DNA of 64,000 nucleotides from Lacinutrix sp. (GCF_029238095.1 NZ_JAQWGS010000027.1:1-64000), one strand, 5' to 3'. Shown: positions 42,888 to 53,620, counted from the first letter of the stretch. Numbers and translations are program-made. The notes: generated by a model from the sequence alone, not told the origin.

Positions 42888-45737
42888 ATGGATACAAACG
42901 CTTTTGCACTTCGCCATATTGGACCAAGAGAAGACGATCAAAAATTAATGCTTGACGCTATTGGTGTTGAGACTATAGAGCAACTCATATCAGAAACCAT
43001 TCCTAATGACATTCGTTTAAAAGACGATTTAGACTTAGAATCAGCTATGAGTGAATTTGAGTATTCATCACATATTAATGAGCTTTCAAAACTTAACAAA
43101 GTATATAAAACATACATAGGCTTAGGGTATCACCCAACTATTTTACCAGCAGTTATTCAGCGTAACATTTTAGAAAATCCAGGTTGGTATACAGCCTACA
43201 CTCCATATCAAGCAGAAATTGCACAAGGCCGTTTAGAAGCATTGTTAAATTTTCAAACTATGATTATTGATTTAACAGGAATGGAAATTGCAAACGCATC
43301 GCTTTTAGACGAAAGTACTGCTGCTGCAGAAGCCATGGGACTTCTGTTTTCTGTTAGAGAACGTCACCAAAAGAAAGCTAATGTAAATAAGTTTTTTGTT
43401 TCAGATTTAGTATTACCTCAAACAATAGATTTATTAGAAACCAGAGCAAACCCAATTGGAATAGAATTGGTTATTGGTAATGAGTCTGAATACAACCTTT
43501 CTAATGAATATTTTGGTGCATTATTACAGTATCCAGGTAAAAATGGACAAATTACAGATATAAAATCTTTTATAGAAAAGGCAAATGCTGAAGAGATTAA
43601 AGTCGCTATTGCAGCAGATATTTTAAGTTTAGTAAAATTAGAAGCACCAGGTCATTTTGGAGCAGATGTTGTTGTAGGTACTACACAACGTTTTGGTATA
43701 CCAATGGGCTTTGGTGGACCTCATGCCGCTTTTTTTGCAACAAAAGAAGCTTATAAACGTGATATTCCTGGTAGAATAATTGGTGTAACAAAAGATGTTG
43801 ATGGCAACAGAGCCTTACGTATGGCCTTACAAACCAGAGAACAACATATAAAACGTGATAAAGCAACATCTAATATTTGCACAGCACAAGTGCTTTTAGC
43901 AGTAATGGCTGGCATGTATGGCGTTTACCATGGACCAAAAGGATTAACTTTTATCGCAGATAAAATTAAAAACTCAACTTCTACTTTAGCTAAAGCTTTA
44001 GAAAAACTAGATTTAGAACAAGCTAACTCTCATTATTTTGATACTATTCAAATTAAAGCTGATGCTGTAAAAACTAAATATGAAGCTGAAAAAAGAGAGG
44101 TAAACTTTCATTATCCTGATACAAATACTGTAACAATATCTATTAATGAAACAACTTCTATTTCAGATTTAAATGAAATTATTTCAATTTTTGAAAGCGT
44201 TACAGAACTTACTACAGACAAAATCAAATCGATTGAAATTAGCAATACCATTCCAGATCATTTAAAACGTCAATCAAGTTTTATGACCTTTGATGTTTTT
44301 AATTCGCACCATTCAGAAACAGAATTAATGCGATACATCAAAGGATTGGAGCGTAAAGATTTAGCACTAAATCACTCCATGATTTCTTTAGGATCATGTA
44401 CAATGAAATTAAATGCAGCAGCTGAAATGCTTCCGTTGAGTTCTACAAATTGGGGAAGTGTACATCCATTTGTACCAGTAGATCAACCAATAGGTTATAA
44501 ACTAATGCTTAATGCTTTAGAAAACCAATTAACTGAAATTACAGGTTTTGCTGCCACTTCATTACAACCAAATTCTGGAGCACAAGGAGAATTTGCTGGT
44601 TTAATGGTTATTAAGGCCTATCACGAATCTCGTGGTGATCACCACAGAAACATTTGTTTAATTCCATCGTCTGCTCATGGCACAAATCCAGCAAGTGCAG
44701 TTATGGCTGGAATGAAAGTAGTGGTTACCAAAGCATCAGAAAACGGAAATATAGATGTAGAAGATTTGCGTGAAAAAGCAGAATTACATAAAGATAATTT
44801 ATCTGCTTTAATGGTTACTTATCCCTCTACTCATGGTGTTTACGAATCTGCTATCAAAGATATTACTAAAATTATTCATGATAATGGAGGTCAAGTGTAT
44901 ATGGATGGCGCAAATATGAACGCTCAAGTTGGCTTAACTAATCCAGGAAATATTGGTGCAGATGTTTGTCATCTTAACTTACACAAGACCTTTGCAATTC
45001 CTCATGGTGGTGGTGGTCCTGGCGTAGGACCAATTTGTGTTGCAGAGCAATTGGTTCCTTTTTTACCTGGAAATCCAATTATTAAAACAGGTGGACATCA
45101 GTCTATCTCTGCAATTTCTGCTGCACCTTATGGCTCTGCATTAGCTTGCTTAATATCTTATGGTTACATAAAAATGTTAGGCTATAGAGGCTTAAAGAAA
45201 GCTACAGAAGTAGCCATATTAAATGCAAATTATATTAAAGAACGCTTAAAAGACCATTATCCTACATTATATTCTGGTGAAAAAGGAAGAGCTGCTCATG
45301 AAATGATTATTGATTGTCGTGATTTTAAAGCTAATGGCATTGAAGTTGTTGATATTGCAAAGCGTCTAATGGATTATGGATTTCATGCTCCAACAGTATC
45401 ATTTCCAGTTGCTGGAACCATGATGATTGAGCCTACAGAAAGTGAAAGTAAAGCTGAAATGGATCGTTTTTGTGACGCCATGATTTCTATAAGAAAAGAA
45501 ATTGCCGAAGCAAACAAAGACGACGACAATAATCCTTTAAAAAATGCACCTCATACCATGGATATGGTGACAAGTGACGAATGGCTTCTGCCTTACTCAC
45601 GCCAAAAAGCAGCTTTTCCACTAGATTATGTGCATAACACCAAGTTTTGGCCAAGTGTAAGACGTGTAGATGATGCTTATGGAGACCGAAATTTAATTTG
45701 TACTTGTGCTCCAATCGAAGCCTATATGGAAGTGTAG
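42888..45737 (+). CDS. gcvP: Glycine dehydrogenase (aminomethyl-transferring), P protein
   Basis: 949 aa; GYHPTILPAVIQRNILENPGWYTAYTPYQAEIAQGRLEALLNFQTM; PLP-site NLHKTFAIPHGGGGPGVGPI. Confidence 0.97.
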   Translation: MDTNAFALRHIGPREDDQKLMLDAIGVETIEQLISETIPNDIRLKDDLDLESAMSEFEYSSHINELSKLNKVYKTYIGLGYHPTILPAVIQRNILENPGWYTAYTPYQAEIAQGRLEALLNFQTMIIDLTGMEIANASLLDESTAAAEAMGLLFSVRERHQKKANVNKFFVSDLVLPQTIDLLETRANPIGIELVIGNESEYNLSNEYFGALLQYPGKNGQITDIKSFIEKANAEEIKVAIAADILSLVKLEAPGHFGADVVVGTTQRFGIPMGFGGPHAAFFATKEAYKRDIPGRIIGVTKDVDGNRALRMALQTREQHIKRDKATSNICTAQVLLAVMAGMYGVYHGPKGLTFIADKIKNSTSTLAKALEKLDLEQANSHYFDTIQIKADAVKTKYEAEKREVNFHYPDTNTVTISINETTSISDLNEIISIFESVTELTTDKIKSIEISNTIPDHLKRQSSFMTFDVFNSHHSETELMRYIKGLERKDLALNHSMISLGSCTMKLNAAAEMLPLSSTNWGSVHPFVPVDQPIGYKLMLNALENQLTEITGFAATSLQPNSGAQGEFAGLMVIKAYHESRGDHHRNICLIPSSAHGTNPASAVMAGMKVVVTKASENGNIDVEDLREKAELHKDNLSALMVTYPSTHGVYESAIKDITKIIHDNGGQVYMDGANMNAQVGLTNPGNIGADVCHLNLHKTFAIPHGGGGPGVGPICVAEQLVPFLPGNPIIKTGGHQSISAISAAPYGSALACLISYGYIKMLGYRGLKKATEVAILNANYIKERLKDHYPTLYSGEKGRAAHEMIIDCRDFKANGIEVVDIAKRLMDYGFHAPTVSFPVAGTMMIEPTESESKAEMDRFCDAMISIRKEIAEANKDDDNNPLKNAPHTMDMVTSDEWLLPYSRQKAAFPLDYVHNTKFWPSVRRVDDAYGDRNLICTCAPIEAYMEV

Positions 45738-45757
45738 TGGTTTTAAATACTTTAAAA

Positions 45758-45791
45758 AAAAGTCTTTACCTCTTTTTTGGTAAAGACTTTT
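45758..45791 (+). terminator. Rho-independent terminator after gcvP
   Basis: AAAAGTCTTTACC-tctttttt-GGTAAAGACTTTT. Confidence 0.85.
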
Positions 45792-45920
45792 GTTTTTTGT
45801 TATTTTTAAGTATCATATTTTAAGAAATAATCAAAAAAAGACAATTAATTTAAAAACACTCATTACTCTATTTTTATTTAATTAGATTAGTAAAATAATA
45901 ATGACTAATAGCTTTGCATT

Positions 45921-46979
45921 ATGCCTACAAAAATTACAGGAACAGGAAGTTTCATTCCAACTCAAATTGAAAAAAACGAGAGTTTCTTTAATCATGAATT
46001 TATAAATTCAGATGGTTCTACAATAAACAATACCAACGAGGTTATAGTTGAAAAATTTAAAGCTATTACTGGAATTGAAGAAAGACGATATATAAAACCC
46101 TCATTATTAAATTCTGACATCGCCTTTTTCGCATCAGAGAAAGCAATAAAGGATGCAAGAATTGATAAAGAAACTTTAGACTATATTATTGTTGCTCATA
46201 ATTATGGTGATGTAAAACATGATTCTGAACAAAGCGATACCGTGCCAAGTATAGCATCACGTATAAAACATTTATTAGGAATAAAAAATCCTAAATGTGT
46301 TGGTTACGATATTTTATTTGGTTGTCCTGGTTGGATAGAAGGTGTCATTCAAGCCAAAGCCTTTATTGCTTCTGGAATAGCTAAAAAATGTTTAGTGGTA
46401 GGCTCCGAAACTTTATCTCGCGTAGTAGACAAACATGATCGGGATTCAATGATTTATAGTGATGGTGCAGGAGCAGTAATTGTTGAAGCTACTGATGAAG
46501 AAGGCGGAATAAATGCTCATGAAACAGCAACTTTTGCATTAGACGAAGCACACTTTATTTACTTTGGAGAAACAAATAAGCCAGAAATTACAGATAAGCG
46601 TCGTTACATTAAAATGTATGGTCGTAAAATTTACGAGTTTGCCTTAACAAATGTACCACTAGCTTTAAAAGCTTGTCTAGAAAAAAGCGATTATAAAATT
46701 GAAGATGTAAAAAAAATATTGATACATCAGGCTAACGAGAAAATGGACGAGGCCATTGTAAAACGTTTTTATAAGCTACATAAAATGGAAATGCCAGAAG
46801 GTATAATGCCAATGAGCATTAATACACTAGGAAACTCTAGTGTTGCAACTGTACCAACTCTTTACGATTTAATATTAAAAGGACAACTTAAAGGTCATAA
46901 AATAAATAAAGGAGACGTTATTATTTTTGCTAGTGTAGGTGCAGGAATGAATATTAATGCCATAGTTTACAAACATTAA
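45921..46979 (+). CDS. 3-oxoacyl-ACP synthase III family protein (FabH-like ketosynthase)
   Basis: Catalytic Cys in FGCPGWIEGVIQAKAFI, HQAN and TLGNSSVAT motifs (Cys-His-Asn triad). Confidence 0.85.
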   Translation: MPTKITGTGSFIPTQIEKNESFFNHEFINSDGSTINNTNEVIVEKFKAITGIEERRYIKPSLLNSDIAFFASEKAIKDARIDKETLDYIIVAHNYGDVKHDSEQSDTVPSIASRIKHLLGIKNPKCVGYDILFGCPGWIEGVIQAKAFIASGIAKKCLVVGSETLSRVVDKHDRDSMIYSDGAGAVIVEATDEEGGINAHETATFALDEAHFIYFGETNKPEITDKRRYIKMYGRKIYEFALTNVPLALKACLEKSDYKIEDVKKILIHQANEKMDEAIVKRFYKLHKMEMPEGIMPMSINTLGNSSVATVPTLYDLILKGQLKGHKINKGDVIIFASVGAGMNINAIVYKH

Positions 46980-47034
46980 TTAGTATTATATTTAACACGT
47001 ATGCGTTGAGTATAAAACTTAAAAAAACAAAGCC

Positions 47035-47559
47035 TTGTACGAAGGAAAATTTCCACATAAAAGATACAAACTCACCTTTCAGTTTTTAAATAAACATATA
47101 CCTAAAGAAGAAAAAATCTTAGATTTAGGCGTATCGAATCCGTTTACAAAAGTAATGGAAAAAGGCGGCTTTACAGTTAAAAACACAATTGGTGAAGATT
47201 TAGATGAAGACACCTCAGCTATTGTAAAATCTGATGCTACAGTTGTAACAGCTTTCGAGATTTTTGAACATTTATTATCACCATACACTGTTTTAAAGTC
47301 TATAAAAGCCGACAAGCTAGTTGCAAGTATTCCATTACGATTATGGTTTGCTTCAGCTTATAGAAGTAAAACTGACAAATGGGACAGGCATTACCATGAA
47401 TTTGAAGATTGGCAATTTGACTGGCTTTTAGAAAAAGCAGGTTGGAAAATTATTGATCGAAGAAAATGGACTAACCCAACGAAAAAATTAGGCATACGCA
47501 CTATTTTACGCTATTTTACCAAAAGGTATTACATTGTTTATGCTGAAAAAATAAAATAA
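47035..47559 (+). CDS. Class I SAM-dependent methyltransferase-like protein (TTG start)
   Basis: EEKILDLGVSNPFTKVMEKGGFTVKNTIGEDLDED...VVTAFEIFEHLLSPYTVLKSI. Confidence 0.7.
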   Translation: MYEGKFPHKRYKLTFQFLNKHIPKEEKILDLGVSNPFTKVMEKGGFTVKNTIGEDLDEDTSAIVKSDATVVTAFEIFEHLLSPYTVLKSIKADKLVASIPLRLWFASAYRSKTDKWDRHYHEFEDWQFDWLLEKAGWKIIDRRKWTNPTKKLGIRTILRYFTKRYYIVYAEKIK

Positions 47560-47642
47560 CTAAGTACCTTTATTTAACTTCAAGGCATGGCTGTTTCATT
47601 ATAATTTCGGAAATTTAACACAGAAAAACACAACTATAAACC

Positions 47643-48494
47643 TTGAATATTTATATTGTCATTCCTACCCATAACGAAGAAAACTACATTGCATTAATGT
47701 TGGAGTCTTTAACAACACAGACATTGTTACCAAAAAAAGTTGTAGTTGTTAATGATAATTCTACAGACAAGACACAAGAATTAGTCGATGATTTTTCAAC
47801 TAAAAACAATTGGATTGAAAGCATTACAATTCAATCTTCTAAAGAGCACATTCCAGGTAGTAAAGTAATAAATGCATTCTATAAAGGTTTAGAAACATTA
47901 GACAGTAACTACGATATTATTTGTAAATTTGACGCAGATATTATTCTACCTAATAATTACCTAGAATGTATAGTAAATCTTTTTAAAAGCAGTGAAAAAA
48001 TTGGCATTGCAGGTGGTTTGGCCTATATTAAAAAAAACAATAAATGGATTTACGAAACCATCTCATCAAAAAATCATGTTAGAGGTCCATTTAAAGCCTA
48101 CAGAAAAGACTGTTTTAAAGCCATTGGTGGTTTAAAACAAAGTATTGGTTGGGACACTGTAGATGTTTTATTAGCACAATATTATGGTTGGAAAATAAAA
48201 ACAGATACGACTCTAAAAGTTAAGCATTTAAAACCAACTGGAAAATACTACAATCCAAAAAATCGCTTTTTACAAGGAGAAGCATTTTACAAAATGCGTT
48301 ATGGTTTTACAATTACACTAATTGCAGCAATAAAAAAAGGACTAACGAACTTAAGTTTTATATCTTTTGTAAACGATTTAAAAGGATTTTTTAAGGCTAA
48401 AACTAATAAAACCGAATATCTAGTTTCTGAAGCCGAAGGTAAATTTATTAGAAAATTACGTTGGAAAGGTATTAAAAGTAATATTTTAGGTTAA
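47643..48494 (+). CDS. Glycosyltransferase family 2 (tandem copy 1, TTG start)
   Basis: YIVIPTHNEENYIALMLESLTTQTLLPKKVVVVNDNSTDKT...CKFDADIILP. Confidence 0.88.
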   Translation: MNIYIVIPTHNEENYIALMLESLTTQTLLPKKVVVVNDNSTDKTQELVDDFSTKNNWIESITIQSSKEHIPGSKVINAFYKGLETLDSNYDIICKFDADIILPNNYLECIVNLFKSSEKIGIAGGLAYIKKNNKWIYETISSKNHVRGPFKAYRKDCFKAIGGLKQSIGWDTVDVLLAQYYGWKIKTDTTLKVKHLKPTGKYYNPKNRFLQGEAFYKMRYGFTITLIAAIKKGLTNLSFISFVNDLKGFFKAKTNKTEYLVSEAEGKFIRKLRWKGIKSNILG

Positions 48495-48517
48495 TTTTAT
48501 TCAGAACTCTTATTTTT

Positions 48518-49369
48518 TTGAAATTCTATATTGTTATACCTGCACACAATGAAGCATCCTATATTGGGCTAACGCTTCAGTCTCTAGCTTCGCAAACATT
48601 ATTACCTAAAAAGGTTATAGTAGTTAACGATAATTCTACTGATGAGACTAAAAACATTATTGATGAATTTGAGAAAAAACACCAATGGTTAACCGTATTA
48701 ACTATTACATCTTCAAACAAACATTTACCAGGTTCTAAAATTATTAATGCTTTTTATAAAGGTTTTAATAGTTTAGATGACGATTATGATGTGATTTGTA
48801 AGTTTGATGCCGATTTAATATTTCCAGATAACTATCTAGAAACATTAGCTAAACATTTTAACAAGGATAAAAAAATTGGTATGGCTTCTGGCTATTGTTA
48901 TGTTGAAAAAAACAATAAATGGGAAAGAGAAAAAATTACAGGAAAAAAACACATTAGAGGCGCATTAAAGGCTTATAGAAAAGATTGTTTTATAGAGATT
49001 GGTAAACTTAAAAACGATATGGGTTGGGATACAATTGATGAGTTATTAGCTAAATTTTACAATTGGGAGATTGTGCTTGATGATAATTTAATAGTAAAAC
49101 ACTTAAAACCAACTGGACAAAACTATGGAAAACAAGCAAGGTTTATGCATGGTGAAGCCATGTATAAAATGCGCTATGGTATTATACTTACTTTTATAGT
49201 AGGTGTTTTTAATGGTTTAAAAAGAAAGAGCTTTGCTACTTTTAACAATTTTGTTTATGGATATTTTAAAGCAAAAAGAGCAAAATTAGAACCTTTTATC
49301 ACAGAAAAACAAGGTCGTTTTGTAAGACAGGAACGCTGGAAAGATTTTAGAGACAAGATAGGTTTGTAA
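48518..49369 (+). CDS. Glycosyltransferase family 2 (tandem copy 2, TTG start)
   Basis: YIVIPAHNEASYIGLTLQSLASQTLLPKKVIVVNDNSTDET...CKFDADLIFP; same length (283 aa) as the previous gene. Confidence 0.88.
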   Translation: MKFYIVIPAHNEASYIGLTLQSLASQTLLPKKVIVVNDNSTDETKNIIDEFEKKHQWLTVLTITSSNKHLPGSKIINAFYKGFNSLDDDYDVICKFDADLIFPDNYLETLAKHFNKDKKIGMASGYCYVEKNNKWEREKITGKKHIRGALKAYRKDCFIEIGKLKNDMGWDTIDELLAKFYNWEIVLDDNLIVKHLKPTGQNYGKQARFMHGEAMYKMRYGIILTFIVGVFNGLKRKSFATFNNFVYGYFKAKRAKLEPFITEKQGRFVRQERWKDFRDKIGL

Positions 49370-49414
49370 ATGTTGAATTGATGAGGTTTCGCCTTCAATG
49401 AATTAGAAAAATAA

Positions 49415-50224
49415 TTAATTAAAACTCCAATTTTTATAATTGCTTGAAGCCTCTAATCTATTTTCTACTTCGTCGTCTAATTCATGAAAAAAATCGATTC
49501 CTGTTAGTGCTTCAACCTCATCTACAGATACTACAAATTTATAAAGTGGCTTGTTAGAATCTTCATGATCCATTAAAAAAGCCAACATTTTTGTGTCTCC
49601 AGAATTGTTATCGATTATTACCTTATAAAACTGATTTGGGACGGCTACTTTTTCGGTTCCAATGGTTTTCATCGTGCCTTTTAAAACACCACCAGAAACC
49701 ACAAAAACACCATCATACTTGCTTGCCCAATAGCGTGTTTTTTGTTCTAATCTATTCCAAACACCTGCATTGAAATCGTGTTTTTGAGGCGAAATATTAC
49801 TTGTTAAAAAAGTTTCATCATGTGCAGTTTGACTGTACTTTCTGTCTCCAGCAGGACATAAATGACCTTTATCATACCCAGATTTTTTGTAATTTCTCCA
49901 ATGGGCAGCTTTCGTTTTTACAGCTTCATCTATTTCAAAATACGGTCGCTTAAAATTGGTATTAGATAAATGCGATTTCTTAAGTTCATAAGCGACCCAT
50001 TCTGCTTGTTCATGTGGTTCGCTATAACTTAAACTATAGCCTTGATGATGTATAGTTTGTCCTGTAGTACTTGTAGGCAAAAAATATTCGTTGGTATTTG
50101 CTTTTACAGTAACACCGCCTGAAACAACTTTTATTTGCTCTTGATTACTTATGTAATCCTTAATTACTAAGGTTGCAATAATTACTATTGCTGTCAATAT
50201 GGAATATTTTGTTTTACTGTTCAA
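49415..50224 (-). CDS. DNA/RNA non-specific endonuclease
   Basis: YDKGHLCPAGDRKYSQTAHDETFLTSNISPQKHDFNAGVWNRLEQKTRYWA. Confidence 0.88.
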   Translation of the reverse strand: MNSKTKYSILTAIVIIATLVIKDYISNQEQIKVVSGGVTVKANTNEYFLPTSTTGQTIHHQGYSLSYSEPHEQAEWVAYELKKSHLSNTNFKRPYFEIDEAVKTKAAHWRNYKKSGYDKGHLCPAGDRKYSQTAHDETFLTSNISPQKHDFNAGVWNRLEQKTRYWASKYDGVFVVSGGVLKGTMKTIGTEKVAVPNQFYKVIIDNNSGDTKMLAFLMDHEDSNKPLYKFVVSVDEVEALTGIDFFHELDDEVENRLEASSNYKNWSFN

Positions 50225-50276
50225 TTTAAATTGTTTTTTTATTAATTAAACTAAACTCACAGAATTTAAGAAAAAT

Positions 50277-50300
50277 AAAACCTCGCAATTGCGAGGTTTT
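50277..50300. terminator. Bidirectional terminator
   Basis: AAAACCTCGCAATTGCGAGGTTTT palindrome between valS and the nuclease gene. Confidence 0.8.
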
Positions 50301-50319
50301 AACACTATGTTCTTAAGTT

Positions 50320-52956
50320 TTATTTTAAACTTTCTAAGCTACTTTTTAATGTTTCAATCTTGGCCAAAGCATCTGCTTCTTTTTTCTTTTCACTTGCAAC
50401 AACTTGCTCTGGTGCTCCTGCAACAAAACGCTCGTTGGAAAGTTTCTTTTGTACAGATTTAAGAAAACCTTCTGTGTAGTTTAATTCTTCTGTTAGTTTT
50501 GCAATTTCTGCTTCTACATCTATTGCGCCTTCCATTGGTATAAAGTACTCGTTAGATTTTACTCTGTAGGTTAAAGCACCTTCTACAGGTTCTTTAACGT
50601 ATTCTATAGCTTCTAAATTTCCTAATTTTGAAATAACATCGTCAAAAGTAGTATCAGAATTTTCGTTATTAATAACCGATAAACTTATAGCGTCTTTAAA
50701 TGCTATATTCTTTTCTTTTCTTACCGTTCTTATTCCAGAAATGACTTCTGAAGCAAATTCGAATTGAGAAATAATCTCACTATTAATTGGTTTTGCTTCT
50801 GGCCATTTGGCAATGATTAATGCTTCTTCTGGTGAACGCTCTGCAATATATTGCCATATATCTTCCGTTAAAAATGGCATAAAGGGATGTAATATTTTTA
50901 AATTATCTTCAAAAATGGCGATAATCGCCTTATAGGTAAGACTATCTATAGGCTTACCATAGGCAGGTTTTACTATCTCTAAAAGCCAACCACAAAAATC
51001 ATCATAAATTAATTTGTAGATTGCCATTAAAGCATCACTTAGTCTGTATTTACTAAAATGGTCTTCTATCTCTACTAAGGCTGTTTGAAACTTTGCTTCG
51101 TACCAATCTAAAGCTATTTTACTAGAATTTGGTTGTAGTATATTATCACTAACATCCCAAATATTAGTTAAGTTAAAAGCATTCCATATTTTATTTCCAA
51201 AGGCTTTTCCTTGTTGGCAAAGTGCTTCGTCGAACATTAAATCGTTTCCTGCAGCACTACTTAGCAGTAAACCTACACGAACACCTCCTGCTCCATAATC
51301 TTCAATTAATTTTAATGCGTCTGGAGAGTTACCTAGAGATTTTGACATTTTACGACGTTGCTTATCGCGAACAAGACCTGTTAAATAGACATTGTTAAAT
51401 GGTTTTTGGTCTTTATACTCGTAGCCAGCAATTATCATTCGTGCTACCCAAAAGAACAAAATATCTGGTCCTGTTACTAAATCGTTTGTAGGATAATAGT
51501 ATTTTATTTCTTCGTTTTCTGGATTACGAATACCATCGAACACACTCATTGGCCATAACCAAGAGGAAAACCATGTGTCTAAAGCATCTGTATCTTGTTT
51601 TAAATCTGAAGCTTTTAAATCTGCGTCTCCTGTTACTTTTCGAGCTTTCTCAACTGCTGACTCTATATTCTCTGCAACCACAAAATGGTCTTTTCCGTCG
51701 CCATAGAAATAAGCAGGAATTTGTTGTCCCCAAAGTAATTGACGTGAGATATTCCAATCGCGAATGTTCTCCATCCAGTGACGATAAGTGTTTTCAAATT
51801 TCTTAGGAAATAATTTAATCTCTGCATCTTCACCTAAAACAGCTTCAATAGCAGGTTTTACTAATTCTTCCATTTTTAAAAACCATTGGTCGCTTAACCT
51901 TGGTTCTATTACAGCTTTGGTACGTTCAGATGTTCCTACTTTATTAATATGTGTTTCAGTTTTTATTAAAACACCAGTTTCGTCTAATAGTTTCGCTACA
52001 TTTTTTCTTGCAACAAAACGATCTTGACCTTCAAATTGTAATCCAAAGCTATTTAACGAAGCATCTTCATTAAAAATATCAATGACTTCTAAATTATGCT
52101 TATCTCCTAAAACTTTATCATTTTCGTCGTGAGCAGGAGTTACTTTTAAACAACCAGTTCCAAACTCTATATCAACATATTCGTCTTCAATAATAGGAAT
52201 CACTCTTCCGCAAATAGGCACAACTGCCTTTTTTCCTTTTAAATGTGTAAAACGTTCATCTTCTGGGTTAATACAAATTGCAGTATCACCAAAAATAGTT
52301 TCTGGTCTTGTGGTTGCAATGGTTAATGTATCATTACTTCCTTCAATTTTATAATTTAGATAATACAGATTTCCTTGACGTTCTTCATGTATTACTTCTT
52401 CATCAGACAACGTTGTTTTTGCTTCAGGATCCCAATTTACCATTCGGTAACCTCTATAAATTAATCCTTTTTCATGCAAATCAACAAAAACTTTAATTAC
52501 AGCTTCAGACATGTCGTCGTCCATTGTGAATTTTGTACGTTCCCAATCGCAAGAGCAGCCTAACTTTTTAAGTTGCTCTAAAATTACACCTCCATATTCT
52601 TCGGTCCAATCCCAAGCATGCTTTAAAAAGGCTTCTCTTGTTAAGTCGTTTTTATCTATTCCTTGCTCTTTTAAACGTGCTACCACCTTAGCTTCTGTTG
52701 CAATAGAAGCGTGATCTGTACCAGGAACCCAACAAGCATTTTTCCCTTGTAAACGTGCACGACGAATAAGTACATCTTGAATTGTATTGTTTAGCATGTG
52801 TCCCATATGCAGTATTCCAGTAACGTTTGGAGGTGGAATTACAATGGTGTAAGGTTCTCTCTCGTCTGGTGTAGAATGAAAATAATCATGCTTCATCCAG
52901 TAACTGTACCATTTATTTTCTACTGCTTTTGCATCATATTTTGATGGAATGTTCAT
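50320..52956 (-). CDS. valS: Valine--tRNA ligase
   Basis: PPPNVTGILHMGHMLNNTIQDVLIRRARLQG; KMSKSLGNSPDAL; start trimmed from 52989. Confidence 0.97.
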   Translation of the reverse strand: MNIPSKYDAKAVENKWYSYWMKHDYFHSTPDEREPYTIVIPPPNVTGILHMGHMLNNTIQDVLIRRARLQGKNACWVPGTDHASIATEAKVVARLKEQGIDKNDLTREAFLKHAWDWTEEYGGVILEQLKKLGCSCDWERTKFTMDDDMSEAVIKVFVDLHEKGLIYRGYRMVNWDPEAKTTLSDEEVIHEERQGNLYYLNYKIEGSNDTLTIATTRPETIFGDTAICINPEDERFTHLKGKKAVVPICGRVIPIIEDEYVDIEFGTGCLKVTPAHDENDKVLGDKHNLEVIDIFNEDASLNSFGLQFEGQDRFVARKNVAKLLDETGVLIKTETHINKVGTSERTKAVIEPRLSDQWFLKMEELVKPAIEAVLGEDAEIKLFPKKFENTYRHWMENIRDWNISRQLLWGQQIPAYFYGDGKDHFVVAENIESAVEKARKVTGDADLKASDLKQDTDALDTWFSSWLWPMSVFDGIRNPENEEIKYYYPTNDLVTGPDILFFWVARMIIAGYEYKDQKPFNNVYLTGLVRDKQRRKMSKSLGNSPDALKLIEDYGAGGVRVGLLLSSAAGNDLMFDEALCQQGKAFGNKIWNAFNLTNIWDVSDNILQPNSSKIALDWYEAKFQTALVEIEDHFSKYRLSDALMAIYKLIYDDFCGWLLEIVKPAYGKPIDSLTYKAIIAIFEDNLKILHPFMPFLTEDIWQYIAERSPEEALIIAKWPEAKPINSEIISQFEFASEVISGIRTVRKEKNIAFKDAISLSVINNENSDTTFDDVISKLGNLEAIEYVKEPVEGALTYRVKSNEYFIPMEGAIDVEAEIAKLTEELNYTEGFLKSVQKKLSNERFVAGAPEQVVASEKKKEADALAKIETLKSSLESLK

Positions 52957-52986
52957 ACTTTGGAATAGTTTTTGAATATTGAATAG

Positions 52987-52994
52987 CAAAAATA
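52987..52994 (-). promoter_or_regulatory. -7 element TATTTTTG upstream of valS
   Basis: TAnnTTTG 30 nt from the start codon; no clean -33 TTG. Confidence 0.4.
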
Positions 52995-53136
52995 CTTATA
53001 TTTCTGTTTCTGCGAAATATTAACTTGTATTAATGTATTGATAAATATGCTGAATGTACATGTAAGATTGTATTATATCTAATAATTTTGCAGAACGCAT
53101 AAAAAGGAGTTAAATTTACAAACACTTAAAATAAAT

Positions 53137-53568
53137 ATGATGAAAAAATTAATAACATTATTATTTGTCGGATTAATTAGTTTCTCAATTAATGCCCAAG
53201 ATAAAGTAGCAAAAATTGAGTTTAAAGAAACAACGATTGATTATGGTACGATTGAAAAAGGAGCAAATGGCTTAAGAACTTTTGAGTTTACAAACACAGG
53301 TGATGCGCCATTAATTGTATCTAAAGTGAGTTCAAGTTGTGGATGTACTGTACCTAAAAAACCTGAAGCTCCTATAATGCCAGGGAAAACTGGTGAAATT
53401 GAGGTTAAATATGATACTAACCGTGTTATGCCAATTAGAAAAACAATTACAGTATTATCTAATGCCAATACACCAACTGTTACACTTAAAATTAAAGGAG
53501 AGGTTATTGATCCTTCTAAAGCAAGTGTTCTTGAAAAAACAAAAGGTAAAAGTGTAATGGAACAGTAG
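53137..53568 (+). CDS. DUF1573 domain-containing secreted protein
   Basis: Signal peptide; IDYGTIEKGANGLRTFEFTNTGDAPLIVSKVSSSCGCTVPKKPEAPIMPGKTGEIEVKYDT. Confidence 0.9.
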   Translation: MMKKLITLLFVGLISFSINAQDKVAKIEFKETTIDYGTIEKGANGLRTFEFTNTGDAPLIVSKVSSSCGCTVPKKPEAPIMPGKTGEIEVKYDTNRVMPIRKTITVLSNANTPTVTLKIKGEVIDPSKASVLEKTKGKSVMEQ

Positions 53569-53590
53569 TACACATTTTTATATTTACACA

Positions 53591-53620
53591 AAAAGCCTAA
53601 AACATATGTTTTAGGCTTTT
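53591..53620. terminator. Bidirectional terminator
   Basis: AAAAGCCTAAAACATATGTTTTAGGCTTTT palindrome between convergent genes. Confidence 0.85.

Noticed and set aside
43681-43869. Minus-strand ORFs within gcvP (also 45487-45714)
   Set aside because: Antisense of a well-supported enzyme; His/Leu-rich low-complexity translation
45909-45916. TAGCTTTG -7-like element 4 nt before the KAS III ATG, suggesting a leaderless mRNA
   Set aside because: Too close to the start codon, no -33, and could be chance in AT-rich DNA
51549-52714. Plus-strand ORFs within valS
   Set aside because: Antisense shadow ORFs of a highly conserved synthetase
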